From DTU049 sp033809015 (GTDB lineage: Bacteria; Bacteroidota; Bacteroidia; Bacteroidales; DTU049), in the NCBI GenBank assembly GCA_033809015.1, contig JAPXMM010000001.1, forward strand, positions 1 through 47,493: a DNA stretch of 47,493 nucleotides. The letters are read 5' to 3'. Below are positions 9,423 through 17,603 of this stretch, in pieces. The notes beneath the pieces were generated by a model. The model was not told where the DNA came from, did not search any database, and worked only from the letters and a program-made list of their open reading frames with translations. How positions within the stretch are numbered: the stretch's first letter is position 1; each line of letters begins with the position of its first letter. A program made the translations under genes and the position numbers.

Positions 9423-10430
9423 ATGAAGCCTAATATTTTTAGTATAGCCACAAAGGAGCTGTCGCAAGACGGTTTTTTTACTTGGCTGTTGCAATGGGGA
9501 GCACCTGAAAATGAGAAAATCGACAGTAAATTGTTTAAATGTGCTCAAAATTTTATTAAACTCCTTTTGTCAACTCACAACATCGAAATTAAAGAAATAA
9601 CTAAAGTTGATGCAGGACGTCAATGGGAAAATATAGACATTTGGGCTAAAATAAATAATGAATATCTGATTATTATTGAAGATAAAACATTTACAGTAGA
9701 ACATTCTAATCAACTTGAAAAGTATAAAAAAACTGCTGCTGATTGTTGCGAAAAAAATAATTACAAATTAATTTGTATATATTTAAAAACTGGAGTACAA
9801 TCAAAGTCGTCACTTGAAAAGATTAGAAACAAAGGATTTCAAATAATTGACAGGAAAGAATTGATTACATTTTTTGAAAAAAATGTAGTTGATAATGATA
9901 TTTATAATGAATTTGTTGAAAATCTTAATTCGCTTGAAAGTTCCATAAATTCATTTGAAACTCTACCAATAAAGAAATGGGATCATTATAGTTGGCTAGG
10001 TTTTTATCAATTTTTAGACACAAAACTTGAAGGAAATGATTGGCAATATGTTCCTAATCCCTCTGGTGGTTTTTTAGGCTTATGGTGGCACTTTTTAAAA
10101 TGGAAAGATTATGATGTTTATTTACAAATAGAGCAAGGTAATTTGTGCTTTAAAATTGGAGGAGTATCTAAAAACCATAGTTCTGTTAGAAATGAATGGT
10201 TTTCGGTTTTATCAAAGCAGATAAAATCTGAAAATCTAGTTGAAATAAAAAAACCTCCTAGATATGGTAAAGGATATTTTATGACTGTAGGTATTGTTCG
10301 TCGAGAGGATTGGCTTGGGCAAGATGATAGTATATTAGACAAAGAACAAGTTATTCGTAATTTGAAAAAATATGAAAACTTCTTATCAAATTGCGTAAAA
10401 CAATCAAACACAGAAAGTAACATCATTTAA
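9423..10430 (+). CDS. PD-(D/E)XK nuclease family protein (PDDEXK_4-like)
   Basis: This 335-residue soluble protein has a PD-(D/E)XK core near the N-terminus: Asp72 in WENIDIWA, then Glu86-x-Lys88 in LIIIEDK, followed by a HSNQLEKYKK helix, the order seen in the PDDEXK_4 family. The N-terminal FFTWLLQWG segment is also typical. The C-terminal half (about 175-335) is an uncharacterised alpha/beta region with several Trp residues (WDHYSWLGFYQFLD). It stands alone behind the copy 1 repeat, without an obvious methylase or partner. A role in defence against foreign DNA is inferred from the family and from the neighbouring GmrSD-type gene. A deleted second copy lies at 13074-13165. Confidence 0.78.
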   Translation: MKPNIFSIATKELSQDGFFTWLLQWGAPENEKIDSKLFKCAQNFIKLLLSTHNIEIKEITKVDAGRQWENIDIWAKINNEYLIIIEDKTFTVEHSNQLEKYKKTAADCCEKNNYKLICIYLKTGVQSKSSLEKIRNKGFQIIDRKELITFFEKNVVDNDIYNEFVENLNSLESSINSFETLPIKKWDHYSWLGFYQFLDTKLEGNDWQYVPNPSGGFLGLWWHFLKWKDYDVYLQIEQGNLCFKIGGVSKNHSSVRNEWFSVLSKQIKSENLVEIKKPPRYGKGYFMTVGIVRREDWLGQDDSILDKEQVIRNLKKYENFLSNCVKQSNTESNII

Positions 10431-10520
10431 AAAAATTCGGTAATTAGTGCGATATCGGGCGATATAGCTTGTATCAAAAGTCGTCGCTACTTGATAGAAT
10501 ATTGCTTCGAAATATGCAAT

Positions 10521-10740
10521 AAAAATCTACAGCTGTCCTTTGTATTGCATTTAAAAACAAAAAATCAAACATTATTTATAAATATTTGGCTAATTGACTT
10601 TCAAATAAAATAGTAGATTGGTTAAAAAAATTTTTAGATTGGGGAAATTTATTTGATTGATAAAATAATTATTTTTATTTTTGACAAAATTTTAAAAAAA
10701 TAACGGGGAAGCTGAAAATAGATTAGAGTAAGCAGAAAAT
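10521..10740 (+). repeat. Promoter/leader repeat of the accessory island, copy 2
   Basis: This is the longest copy. Its left part (aaaaatctac-gctgtcc... gcatttaaaaacaaaaaatc) is shared with copy 3, and its right part (tttttgacaaaattt to agagtaagcagaaa) is shared with copy 1. It contains TATTTTTG at 10676-10683 with a TTG 16-17 bases upstream. It lies directly ahead of the DUF262 gene. The preceding 90 bases (10431-10520) hold no gene; they contain small inverted repeats such as attgcttcgaaatatgcaat. Confidence 0.82.
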
Positions 10741-10762
10741 AATTAATATAAAATTAAAAATT

Positions 10763-12466
10763 ATGCAATTTAGACAAGAAAACCTCTTAACATTTTTTGA
10801 TAGCACACAGAGATATTTTATAATCCCTGTTTACCAAAGAGCATATTCTTGGGAAAAAAGAGAATGGCAAACTTTTTTAGATGATTTAAAAGAACAAATT
10901 GAAGGGGATAATAACTATTTTTTTGGAAATATTTTACTCGAACAAATAAAAGAAGGAATAGAATATGAAATAATTGATGGACAACAGAGATTGCTAACTT
11001 TAACAATTTTTATGCGGGCATTGATCAATGTTTTTGAAAAAAGAAAAGAAAGTGGTGAAAAAATTGATGTAAATATTGAAAGTAAAAAATCTATTTATTT
11101 AAAACATAATGGCAACATAAAATTACGTCCCGTTGATTATGATAGAGCCTGTTTTGAAGATCTTATTATTAACAATATTGATTGTGAAACGAATAGCATT
11201 TCACAACAACGAATGAAAGAAGCAAAAATATTTTTTACTGAAGCTTTAAATAAGGAATCAACTGGAACACTTTTGAATATTTTGGATAAAATTGAAAAAA
11301 CAAAATTAACAACTATAGAATTAGTTGGCAAAAAAGATGCAGCTTTAATGTTTGAATTACAAAATAATAGGGGCAAAGATTTAACAAATATTGAAAAATT
11401 AAAATCCTATTTTATGTATCAAATGTATGTTTATAGTCCTGAGGGTGAAACAGAAACAAATATTGAATACGTTTCAAATATATTTAAGAATATTTATCTT
11501 ACTATTAAAGATTTAAAAGAATTAGAAGAAGATAGTATTTTAATTTATCACTGTAATGCTTACATCAATGGATATAACTACAGAACTATATCAGATATTA
11601 AAGATACTTTCAAAAATTCTAGAAAAGATAAGGTGGAATGGATAAAACATTTTGTAAATGAATTACATACAACATTCTCAAATTTTAAACGACTTGAAAA
11701 CTCAAAACTTTCTTACTATCAAGATTTAAAAAGACTTAAAATTCCCTCGTTTGTTTACCCTTTTATCGTGAAAGGATACAAATTTTTCGGTGATTCCCAA
11801 GAAAAATTAAATTCACTTTTTCACATTTTAGAAGTTTTAGTATTTAGATATCAATTAATAAATAGTAGAGCAGACATAGAAAGTCGTTTAAATGAGATAT
11901 TAGTAAATTTCAATGGAGATTTAAAAAAACTAAAAATTGATTTACAAAACAAATTAAACGAAACTTGGTATTGGAATGATGAAAGAATTAGTGAATATTT
12001 AAACGGTGAGATGCATGAAAATAAAGTTTTACATTATTTACTGTGGAAATATGAAGATTATATTCAATCGGAAGGATATAATATTAAAAAAATAAAGCTT
12101 TTAAATGAACAAATTGAGCATATTGCGCCACAAACACCAACAAATGGAGATCCAATTGCTTCAGGTTATGAAATTAATAAAAATGGTGATTATGGCAGCA
12201 AATTTAAGAATGAATATTTGAATTGTTTGGGAAATTTAATGTTAATATCAGGTTCTCATAATAGTTCCATTGGAAATAAGCCTTTTAAAGAAAAACTAAA
12301 ATCGTATATAAAAAATCCACTTTTAAATCAACAAGCAGAAATAAAAGATTTTATAAGTGGGAATTTGAAAAATCCATTGTGGGATAAAACAGCAATAGAT
12401 AAAAGACACGAAAAAATACTTGATTTTGCCGAAAAAAAATGGAGTTTTGATAACGTGATAATATAA
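10763..12466 (+). CDS. GmrSD-type DUF262/DUF1524 nuclease
   Basis: This 567-residue protein has both halves of a GmrSD-like restriction factor. The N-terminal DUF262 (ParB/Srx-like) domain shows IPVYQRAYSWEKREW and Asp-Gly-Gln-Gln-Arg at about 72-76, the NTP-binding/hydrolysis motif. The C-terminal DUF1524 HNH-type domain shows EHIAPQ near 452 and the CLGNLMLISGSHNSSIGNKPF segment. GmrSD enzymes cut modified phage DNA in a nucleotide-dependent way, and other members of this fold serve in varied defence systems. The protein appears complete and intact. It sits behind copy 2 of the repeat with no methylase next to it, consistent with a modification-dependent enzyme that needs none. The target specificity cannot be read from sequence. 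Confidence 0.88.
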   Translation: MQFRQENLLTFFDSTQRYFIIPVYQRAYSWEKREWQTFLDDLKEQIEGDNNYFFGNILLEQIKEGIEYEIIDGQQRLLTLTIFMRALINVFEKRKESGEKIDVNIESKKSIYLKHNGNIKLRPVDYDRACFEDLIINNIDCETNSISQQRMKEAKIFFTEALNKESTGTLLNILDKIEKTKLTTIELVGKKDAALMFELQNNRGKDLTNIEKLKSYFMYQMYVYSPEGETETNIEYVSNIFKNIYLTIKDLKELEEDSILIYHCNAYINGYNYRTISDIKDTFKNSRKDKVEWIKHFVNELHTTFSNFKRLENSKLSYYQDLKRLKIPSFVYPFIVKGYKFFGDSQEKLNSLFHILEVLVFRYQLINSRADIESRLNEILVNFNGDLKKLKIDLQNKLNETWYWNDERISEYLNGEMHENKVLHYLLWKYEDYIQSEGYNIKKIKLLNEQIEHIAPQTPTNGDPIASGYEINKNGDYGSKFKNEYLNCLGNLMLISGSHNSSIGNKPFKEKLKSYIKNPLLNQQAEIKDFISGNLKNPLWDKTAIDKRHEKILDFAEKKWSFDNVII

Positions 12467-12471
12467 AAGGT

Positions 12472-12595
12472 GGCTAACAAGCGGTATAGTTTATTGTCTA
12501 GATCATCCTGAAATCAACGGTAGCAGCTAGTTTCAAATTTCCTGCAGGTTTGCTTGGAATCTTAAACAAAAATCTACTGCTGTCCGTTGTATGGC
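12472..12595 (+). other. attC-like recombination-site candidate after the GmrSD-type gene
   Basis: Just after the stop codon, ggctaacaagcgg (12472-12484) is partly complementary to ccgttgtatggc (12584-12595), with shorter internal inverted segments (gtagcag / ctactgctg) between. This is the outline of an integron attC site (outer R''/R' boxes, inner stem). However, the GTT-box does not fit GTTRRRY exactly, and no integrase is in the window. I call it a candidate only. Confidence 0.35.
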
Positions 12596-12700
12596 ATTTA
12601 AAAACAAAAAATCAAACATTATTTATAAATATTTGGCTAATTGACTTTCAAATAAAGTAGATTGGTTTAAAAAAAACTTGTAATTAAAAAAATTTATATA
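12567..12700 (+). repeat. Promoter/leader repeat of the accessory island, copy 3
   Basis: It shares aatctac-gctgtcc, gcatttaaaaacaaaaaatc and attatttataaatatttggc, then gactttcaaataaa and agtagattggt, with copy 2. It diverges after about 12670 and lacks the TATTTTTG box and the aacggggaagctg leader of copies 1 and 2. It precedes the zinc-ribbon gene at 12728 by some 30 bases. Confidence 0.78.
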
Positions 12701-12727
12701 TCTTCGTAAAGTAGAATTCTAAATATT

Positions 12728-13069
12728 ATGAGAAATTATCTATGTAAAAAATGTGCCACTCTCGTTAAAAGTGACAAAAAACCAATTATTTTTAATTGTC
12801 CTAGTGGAGGAAATCATCAATGGACTGATTTGGGTGAAGTTGGGACTACTAATTATCAATGTCAAAAATGTGCTACACACGTTAAAAGTCTCAAAAAACC
12901 AATTAGTTTTGATTGTCCTAGTGGGGGAAATCATCAGTGGACTGATTTAGGCGAAGTTGGGGATAATAATTATCAATGTCAAAAATGTGGGCTACTTCTA
13001 AAATCACAAAAAAAGCCAATTAGTTTTAATTGTCCTAGTGGAGGAAATCATCAATGGACACAGCTCTAA
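12728..13069 (+). CDS. Small protein of three tandem zinc-ribbon-like repeats
   Basis: This 113-residue protein consists of almost nothing but three copies of a 39-residue unit (117 bp at the DNA level), starting at Asn3, Asn42 and Asn81. Each unit reads NYxCxKC... KKPIxFxCPSGGNHQW and offers C-x2-C-x14-C-x5-H (Cys6, Cys9, Cys24, His30 in unit 1), a plausible zinc site. I do not recognise a named family or a function. It has no signal peptide or membrane segment. The near-identity of the units at DNA level points to recent duplication or ongoing recombination. It stands behind copy 3 of the island repeat and is followed by the PD-(D/E)XK remnant. Confidence 0.72.
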   Translation: MRNYLCKKCATLVKSDKKPIIFNCPSGGNHQWTDLGEVGTTNYQCQKCATHVKSLKKPISFDCPSGGNHQWTDLGEVGDNNYQCQKCGLLLKSQKKPISFNCPSGGNHQWTQL

Positions 13070-13073
13070 TTAT

Positions 13074-13165
13074 ATGAAGTCAAACATTTTTTGTATAACC
13101 ACAAAAGAGCTGTCTCAAGATGGTAAAGAATAGACATCTCTGCTAAAATAATTTACCCACAATAA
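13074..13165 (+). pseudogene. Internally deleted remnant of the PD-(D/E)XK nuclease gene
   Basis: From ATG 13074 the frame reads MKSNIFCITTKELSQDG, then stops at 13131-13133. The intact gene at 9423 begins MKPNIFSIATKELSQDG. Immediately after, in another frame (13130-13165), comes IDISAKI, matching IDIWAKI of the catalytic core of the intact protein. About 50 codons between the two segments are missing. This is a paralogue reduced to its start and a piece of its core, and it marks the right end of the accessory insertion, just before purC. Confidence 0.72.
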
Positions 13166-13198
13166 ACGTTATAGAAACAAAAATAAATTTAATAATAT

Positions 13199-14143
13199 AT
13201 GAATAATAAAAATGAAGGCTTGATAGAAACTAATTTTAGCTTTCCTAGCCAAATAAATTCACATAAAGGGAAAGTACGTGATATTTATGAATTTGATAAT
13301 CTAATATTAATGATCGTAACAGATAGAATATCTGCATTTGACGTTATATTACCACAACCAATCCCATACAAAGGACAAGTATTAAATCAAATTGCTGATT
13401 ATTTCCTTGATAGTACTAAAGATATTTTACCTAATTGGAAAATAATATGTCCTCATCCTATGTGTATGCTTGGTCATAAAGCCATTCCTTTTAAAGTAGA
13501 AATGGTCATCAGAGGATATCTAAGTGGTCATGCTTGGAGAGAATATAAAGATGGCAAACGCACTCTCTGCGGTCAACCATTACCAGATGGGTTAAAAGAA
13601 AATGATCCTTTCCCCCACCCTATCATTACTCCTACTACAAAAGCTATAGAAGGACATGATGAAGATATCGCACCAGAAGAAATTATCAGTGCTGGCTTGG
13701 TGTCTAAAGAAGATTATTCGAAACTCGAAAATTATACTTTGCAATTATTCGAAAGAGGTACACAATTAGCTAAACAAAAAGGCCTTATTCTAGTAGATAC
13801 AAAATACGAATTTGGAAAATTAAATGAGGAAATTATTCTCATTGATGAAATACACACTCCTGACTCTTCCAGATATTTCTATGCTGAGGGTTATGAAGAA
13901 AGACAAAAACTAGGACAACCACAAAAACAATTATCTAAAGAATTTGTTCGTGAATGGCTTATGGATCAAGGATTCTCTGGGCAAGATAATCAAAAAGTTC
14001 CTATTATGCCACCAGAGATTATTCACGAAGTTTCTCATAGATATATAGAACTATACGAAATGCTGACAGGTAAAGTCTTTCAACCTATTAATTATAATCA
14101 TCTGGAAGAAGAAATGCAAAAAAATATCTTGAAATATTTATAA
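13199..14143 (+). CDS. purC: Phosphoribosylaminoimidazole-succinocarboxamide synthase (SAICAR synthetase)
   Basis: This 314-residue cytosolic enzyme carries out the ATP-dependent ligation of aspartate to CAIR in purine synthesis. The motifs are clear: GKVRDIYE near the N-terminus, TDRISAFDVILPQPIPYKGQ, the substrate loop VEMVIRGYLSGHAWREY, and LVDTKYEFG / IDEIHTPDSSRYF. The length fits the longer SAICAR synthetase form found in Bacteroidota and eukaryotes. It follows the accessory insertion and converges on lolD, with a MITE-like repeat between the two 3' ends. A PurF-like gene is also in the window but not linked to it. Confidence 0.95.
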   Translation: MNNKNEGLIETNFSFPSQINSHKGKVRDIYEFDNLILMIVTDRISAFDVILPQPIPYKGQVLNQIADYFLDSTKDILPNWKIICPHPMCMLGHKAIPFKVEMVIRGYLSGHAWREYKDGKRTLCGQPLPDGLKENDPFPHPIITPTTKAIEGHDEDIAPEEIISAGLVSKEDYSKLENYTLQLFERGTQLAKQKGLILVDTKYEFGKLNEEIILIDEIHTPDSSRYFYAEGYEERQKLGQPQKQLSKEFVREWLMDQGFSGQDNQKVPIMPPEIIHEVSHRYIELYEMLTGKVFQPINYNHLEEEMQKNILKYL

Positions 14144-14148
14144 AATTA

Positions 14149-14373
14149 AAATAGGCTTTTAGCAAATAATTTTTCTAAATATTTTTTATTAATAGATTGA
14201 CATCAAAATTAATTCTTTGCTCGAATTAATACCGCATTTTTCAATCTAATAATTATGTTTCTTTTTATAGTTGAAAAATAAAGATTTTAACAAGAAATAT
14301 TAAACTCTTATAAAATCTGGCTTTGCTTATATATTTACAATAATAATTTAATTATTAATTAAACACCTATTTC
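14149..14373. repeat. MITE-like intergenic repeat, copy 2
   Basis: This 225-bp element has terminal inverted repeats: left aaataggcttttagcaaataat, whose first part is repeated in the reverse complement of the right end attaattaaacacctattt. The interior shares blocks with copy 1 (ttctttttatag, gaaaaataaag) and with the 24 kb copy (gctc-aattaata-cgcat). It holds no ORF. Along with about 100 bases of plain AT-rich DNA, it fills the space between the convergent purC and lolD genes. Confidence 0.72.
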
Positions 14374-14472
14374 AATAATATTAATAAAAGAATAAATAAT
14401 AATATGATGATTTATTATAAAATATTTATTTCTTTTTAAATTGAAAAATCATTATTTACAAACTAAGTTTAA

Positions 14473-15129
14473 TTATTTAACAATGCAACCATCTTTAATG
14501 TATATAATCCTATCTGAGATATTAGCAAAAGACTCTTGATGAGTTACCAATATAATAGTTAGATTTGCCTGATTGTGTAATCTTTTAAAAAGATTTATGA
14601 CCTCTTCTGCATTTTGGCTATCTAGGTTTCCTGTTGGCTCATCAGCTAATAAAAATTTAGGATCATTTATCAAAGCTCTAGCAATAGCAACGCGTTGTTG
14701 CTCACCACCAGATAATTCTTGCGGTTTATGAGTTAGCCGATGCTTCAGATTTAATTCAGTCAATAATCTCTCAGCTTTCACTGTAGCCTTTTCTTTACTA
14801 ATACCTGCTATTAATGCGGGCAGCATTACATTTTCTATTGCAGAAAATTCAGGTAATAAATGATGAAATTGGAAGACAAAACCAATATTTTTATTGCGAA
14901 AATTACTTAATTCTTTATCATTCAATTTATAAATATCTTTATCATCATATTTCACGGTACCTTTATCTGGTTTTTCTAGAGTACCTATTAAATGCAATAA
15001 AGTAGATTTACCAGCTCCACTAGGACCTACTATTGATATGAATTCATTATCTAAAATTTCTAAATTTATATCTTTTAATACTTCTACTGGTTTAAAAGTT
15101 TTGTATACGTTTTCTAATTTGATTTTCAT
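14473..15129 (-). CDS. lolD: LolD-like ABC transporter ATP-binding protein
   Basis: This 218-residue ATPase has all ABC motifs: Walker A GPSGAGKST, signature LSGGEQQRVAIARAL, Walker B FLLADEPTGNLDS and the H-loop VTHQ. The length, the QFHHLLPEFSAIENVMLP segment and the GNLD ending of Walker B place it in the LolD/MacB/FtsE group. LolD powers release of lipoproteins from the inner membrane to LolA. The LolC/E permease is not next to it, which is common in Bacteroidota. It lies 46 bases downstream of metG on the same strand and may be co-transcribed with it. Confidence 0.87.
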   Translation of the reverse strand: MKIKLENVYKTFKPVEVLKDINLEILDNEFISIVGPSGAGKSTLLHLIGTLEKPDKGTVKYDDKDIYKLNDKELSNFRNKNIGFVFQFHHLLPEFSAIENVMLPALIAGISKEKATVKAERLLTELNLKHRLTHKPQELSGGEQQRVAIARALINDPKFLLADEPTGNLDSQNAEEVINLFKRLHNQANLTIILVTHQESFANISDRIIYIKDGCIVK

Positions 15130-15175
15130 TATTATTACTCAAAATTTTTTTAAAATTTATCTATAAAAAGTTAAA

Positions 15176-17221
15176 TCATTTAACTTTATCACCTGGATTA
15201 GCATTATCATCAGCAAAAACAGGTAGCAATCTACCATCTTTATTTTCAGCGAAAATAACCATTCCTTCAGACTCTATTCCTCTTATTTTCTTTTTTTCTA
15301 AGTTTGCAACCACTATTACATTTTTGCCAATAATCTCATCAGGTTTTATATGCTGAGCTATACCAGATATTATTGTACGAGTTATACCACCGAAATCTAT
15401 TTCTAATTTTAAAAGTTTATCTGCATCTGGAACTTTATCTACAGATAGCACTTTGCCTACACGCAAATCAATTTTGTCGAAATCTTCCCATTTTATTGCT
15501 GGTTTGAGGTCAGATAACTTATTTTGAATAATAGTTTTGTTATCATTTTGATGTAATTTATTTAATTGCTTTTCGATCATTTCATCAGTGATTTGTTCGA
15601 AAAGTATAGATGGTTCAGCGATCATATCACCAGTTTTTAATAAAGGACTACCTATGCTATCCCAATCTAATAAGTCAATATTTAAAGTTTCACGTAATTT
15701 TTTAGCAGTGAACGGCAGAAAAGGTTCGCTAAGTAAAGCTAAATTTGCTATTATTTGTAAAACATTGTAAATAATTCCTTCAGTAATATTTGGGCTAGAT
15801 TTCACTAATTTCCACGGTTCTTTTTCTGTTAAATATTTATTGCCAAATCTAGCAACATCCATCATAGAATTTAGAGCATCACGAAATCTAAATTGCTCTA
15901 AATGATTACTTACCTCATCACGTTTATTTGCTATAAAAGAGTAAATCCTTTCTTCATCCTCAAACAAGAAATTTTCTGGAACTTTGCCATTATAATATTT
16001 ATGAGTTAATACAATAGCTCTATTAACTAGATTGCCATAAATAGCAGCTAATTCATTATTATTATGTTGTTGAAAATTTTTCCAAGTGAAATCATTATCT
16101 TTAGTTTCAGGCATATTAGCAGTGAGCACATATCTAAGTACATCTTGTTTACCAGGGAAATCTTCTAAATATTCATTTAACCACACAGCCCAGTTACGAG
16201 AAGTAGAAATTTTTTTACCTTCTAAATTCATAAATTCATTAGCAGGGACGTTATCTGGTAATATGTATGAGCCATCCATCTTTAGCATAGTGGGGAAAAT
16301 AATACAATGAAAAACTATATTATCTTTACCTATGAAATGTATTAATCTGGTTTGCTGATCTTTCCAATAAACTTGCCAATCCTTGCCTTCTCTTGCAGCC
16401 CAATCAATGGTGGCAGAGACATATCCTAATGGAGCCTCAAACCAAACATATAAAACTTTTCCTTGAGCTTCTGGTAAAGGAACAGGAACACCCCAATCTA
16501 AATCTCTTGTTACAGCTCTTGGTTGTAGACCATTGTCTAGCCAACTTTTACATTGGCCATAAACATTTGTTTTCCATTCTTTATGCTCTTCTAAAATCCA
16601 TTGCCTCAACCAAGGTTCATATTTATCTAAAGGTAGATACCAATGCATTGTCTCTTTTAATACTGGCTTACTACCAGATAATGTTGAGTGTGGATTTATA
16701 AGCTCCTGTGGACTGAGTAACGAACCACATTTCTCACATTGATCTCCATATGCTTCATCATAGCCACAATTAGGACAAGTACCTACAATATATCTATCAG
16801 CTAAAAACTGGCCTGCTTCTTCATCGAAATATTGTAAACTTTCCTGAGTGATTAATTCACCTTTATTGAGTAAATTAAGAAAAAAATCTTGACTGAGCTT
16901 ATGATGTGTTTGACTAGATGTACGCGAATAGATGTCAAAGCTAATACCAAATTCTTCAAAAGAACTTTTTATGATATTATGATAATGATCTACGATCTGC
17001 TGAGGTGATACTCCCTCCTTTTTTGCTCTAATAGTGATGGGAACACCATGCTCATCACTACCTCCTACAAATAATACTTCTCTGCCTCTCATCCTTAGAT
17101 ATCTAACATATATATCTGCTGGTACATATACTCCTGCTAAATGACCAATATGAATGGGACCATAAGCATATCGTAATGCTGTAGTAATAGTGTATCTTTT
17201 AAAATTCTTAGCTTCCGACAT
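15176..17221 (-). CDS. metG: Methionyl-tRNA synthetase
   Basis: This class I synthetase charges tRNA-Met. The ATP-binding HIGH-type motif is HIGHLAG, and the KMSKS loop appears as KISTSRN. Between them is a zinc knuckle with CPNCGY and CEKCGS. The C-terminal EMAP/Trbp111-like tRNA-binding domain (about 580-680; DKIDLRVGKV, VDKVPDADKLLKLEIDFG) makes the long form usual in Bacteroidota. The frame stays open up to 17272, but the start is placed at ATG 17221 (MSEAKNFKRYT, 681 residues): the 17 extra codons would cover a duplicated promoter box and have no counterpart in the family. Confidence 0.95.
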   Translation of the reverse strand: MSEAKNFKRYTITTALRYAYGPIHIGHLAGVYVPADIYVRYLRMRGREVLFVGGSDEHGVPITIRAKKEGVSPQQIVDHYHNIIKSSFEEFGISFDIYSRTSSQTHHKLSQDFFLNLLNKGELITQESLQYFDEEAGQFLADRYIVGTCPNCGYDEAYGDQCEKCGSLLSPQELINPHSTLSGSKPVLKETMHWYLPLDKYEPWLRQWILEEHKEWKTNVYGQCKSWLDNGLQPRAVTRDLDWGVPVPLPEAQGKVLYVWFEAPLGYVSATIDWAAREGKDWQVYWKDQQTRLIHFIGKDNIVFHCIIFPTMLKMDGSYILPDNVPANEFMNLEGKKISTSRNWAVWLNEYLEDFPGKQDVLRYVLTANMPETKDNDFTWKNFQQHNNNELAAIYGNLVNRAIVLTHKYYNGKVPENFLFEDEERIYSFIANKRDEVSNHLEQFRFRDALNSMMDVARFGNKYLTEKEPWKLVKSSPNITEGIIYNVLQIIANLALLSEPFLPFTAKKLRETLNIDLLDWDSIGSPLLKTGDMIAEPSILFEQITDEMIEKQLNKLHQNDNKTIIQNKLSDLKPAIKWEDFDKIDLRVGKVLSVDKVPDADKLLKLEIDFGGITRTIISGIAQHIKPDEIIGKNVIVVANLEKKKIRGIESEGMVIFAENKDGRLLPVFADDNANPGDKVK

Positions 17222-17226
17222 AAAAA

Positions 17227-17280
17227 AAAGTTTTATATTTTGCAAAAATAATAAAAGTTTTATATTTTGCAAAAATAATA
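17227..17280 (-). promoter_or_regulatory. metG: metG promoter in a 27-bp tandem duplication
   Basis: The 27-bp unit aaaagttttatattttgcaa+aaataat occurs twice (17227-17253 and 17254-17280) without a difference. Each unit carries TATTTTTG on the minus strand (17243-17250 and 17270-17277), the Bacteroidota -7 box, so metG has two identical boxes one unit apart. The proximal one would start transcription only about 15 bases before the ATG. Confidence 0.6.
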
Positions 17281-17400
17281 AAAATTATAGTGAATTATTT
17301 AAAGACACATTGAATAAAAATTTTGGTTCTATAACGTTTACTATGAGTAAAGATTAAAAATGATTTATTTTATAAAAGATTTGATAATATTTGTTAATAA

Positions 17401-17520
17401 AAACCACTAAGTTCTCAAAATAATCACAAAGGACACAGTGAAGGATAGAATTAACGCAATAACAATATCAAATAACACTTTGTGAACTTTGTGTAATAAC
17501 TTTATGCTCTTTGTGTTAAA
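17401..17520. repeat. Interspersed repeat of the CTTTGTG/CACAAAG type
   Basis: The left part reads accactaagttctcaaaataa then tcacaaaggacacagtga; the right part reads cactttgtgaactttgtgta... ctctttgtgttaaa. The two parts are loosely inverted relative to each other. Repeats built from CACAAAG/CTTTGTG words are a familiar intergenic feature of Bacteroidota and Chlorobi. It occupies the gap between metG and the methyltransferase (17273-17603), which otherwise shows nothing. Confidence 0.5.
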
Positions 17521-17603
17521 AAAAATATCTAAATATTAAAGATATTTATTTTTATGTAATAATCTTAAATTTTATTACCTATTCGAGACGTTAAAAAACC
17601 AAA

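Noticed and set aside
12728..13069. Regular repeats suggesting a CRISPR array
   Set aside because: The 117-bp units have no spacers of their own and remain open in one frame with conserved Cys/His, so they are protein repeats.
17222..17272. 17-codon N-terminal extension of MetG
   Set aside because: It translates a tandemly duplicated promoter sequence; family alignment from memory starts at MSEAKNFKRYT.
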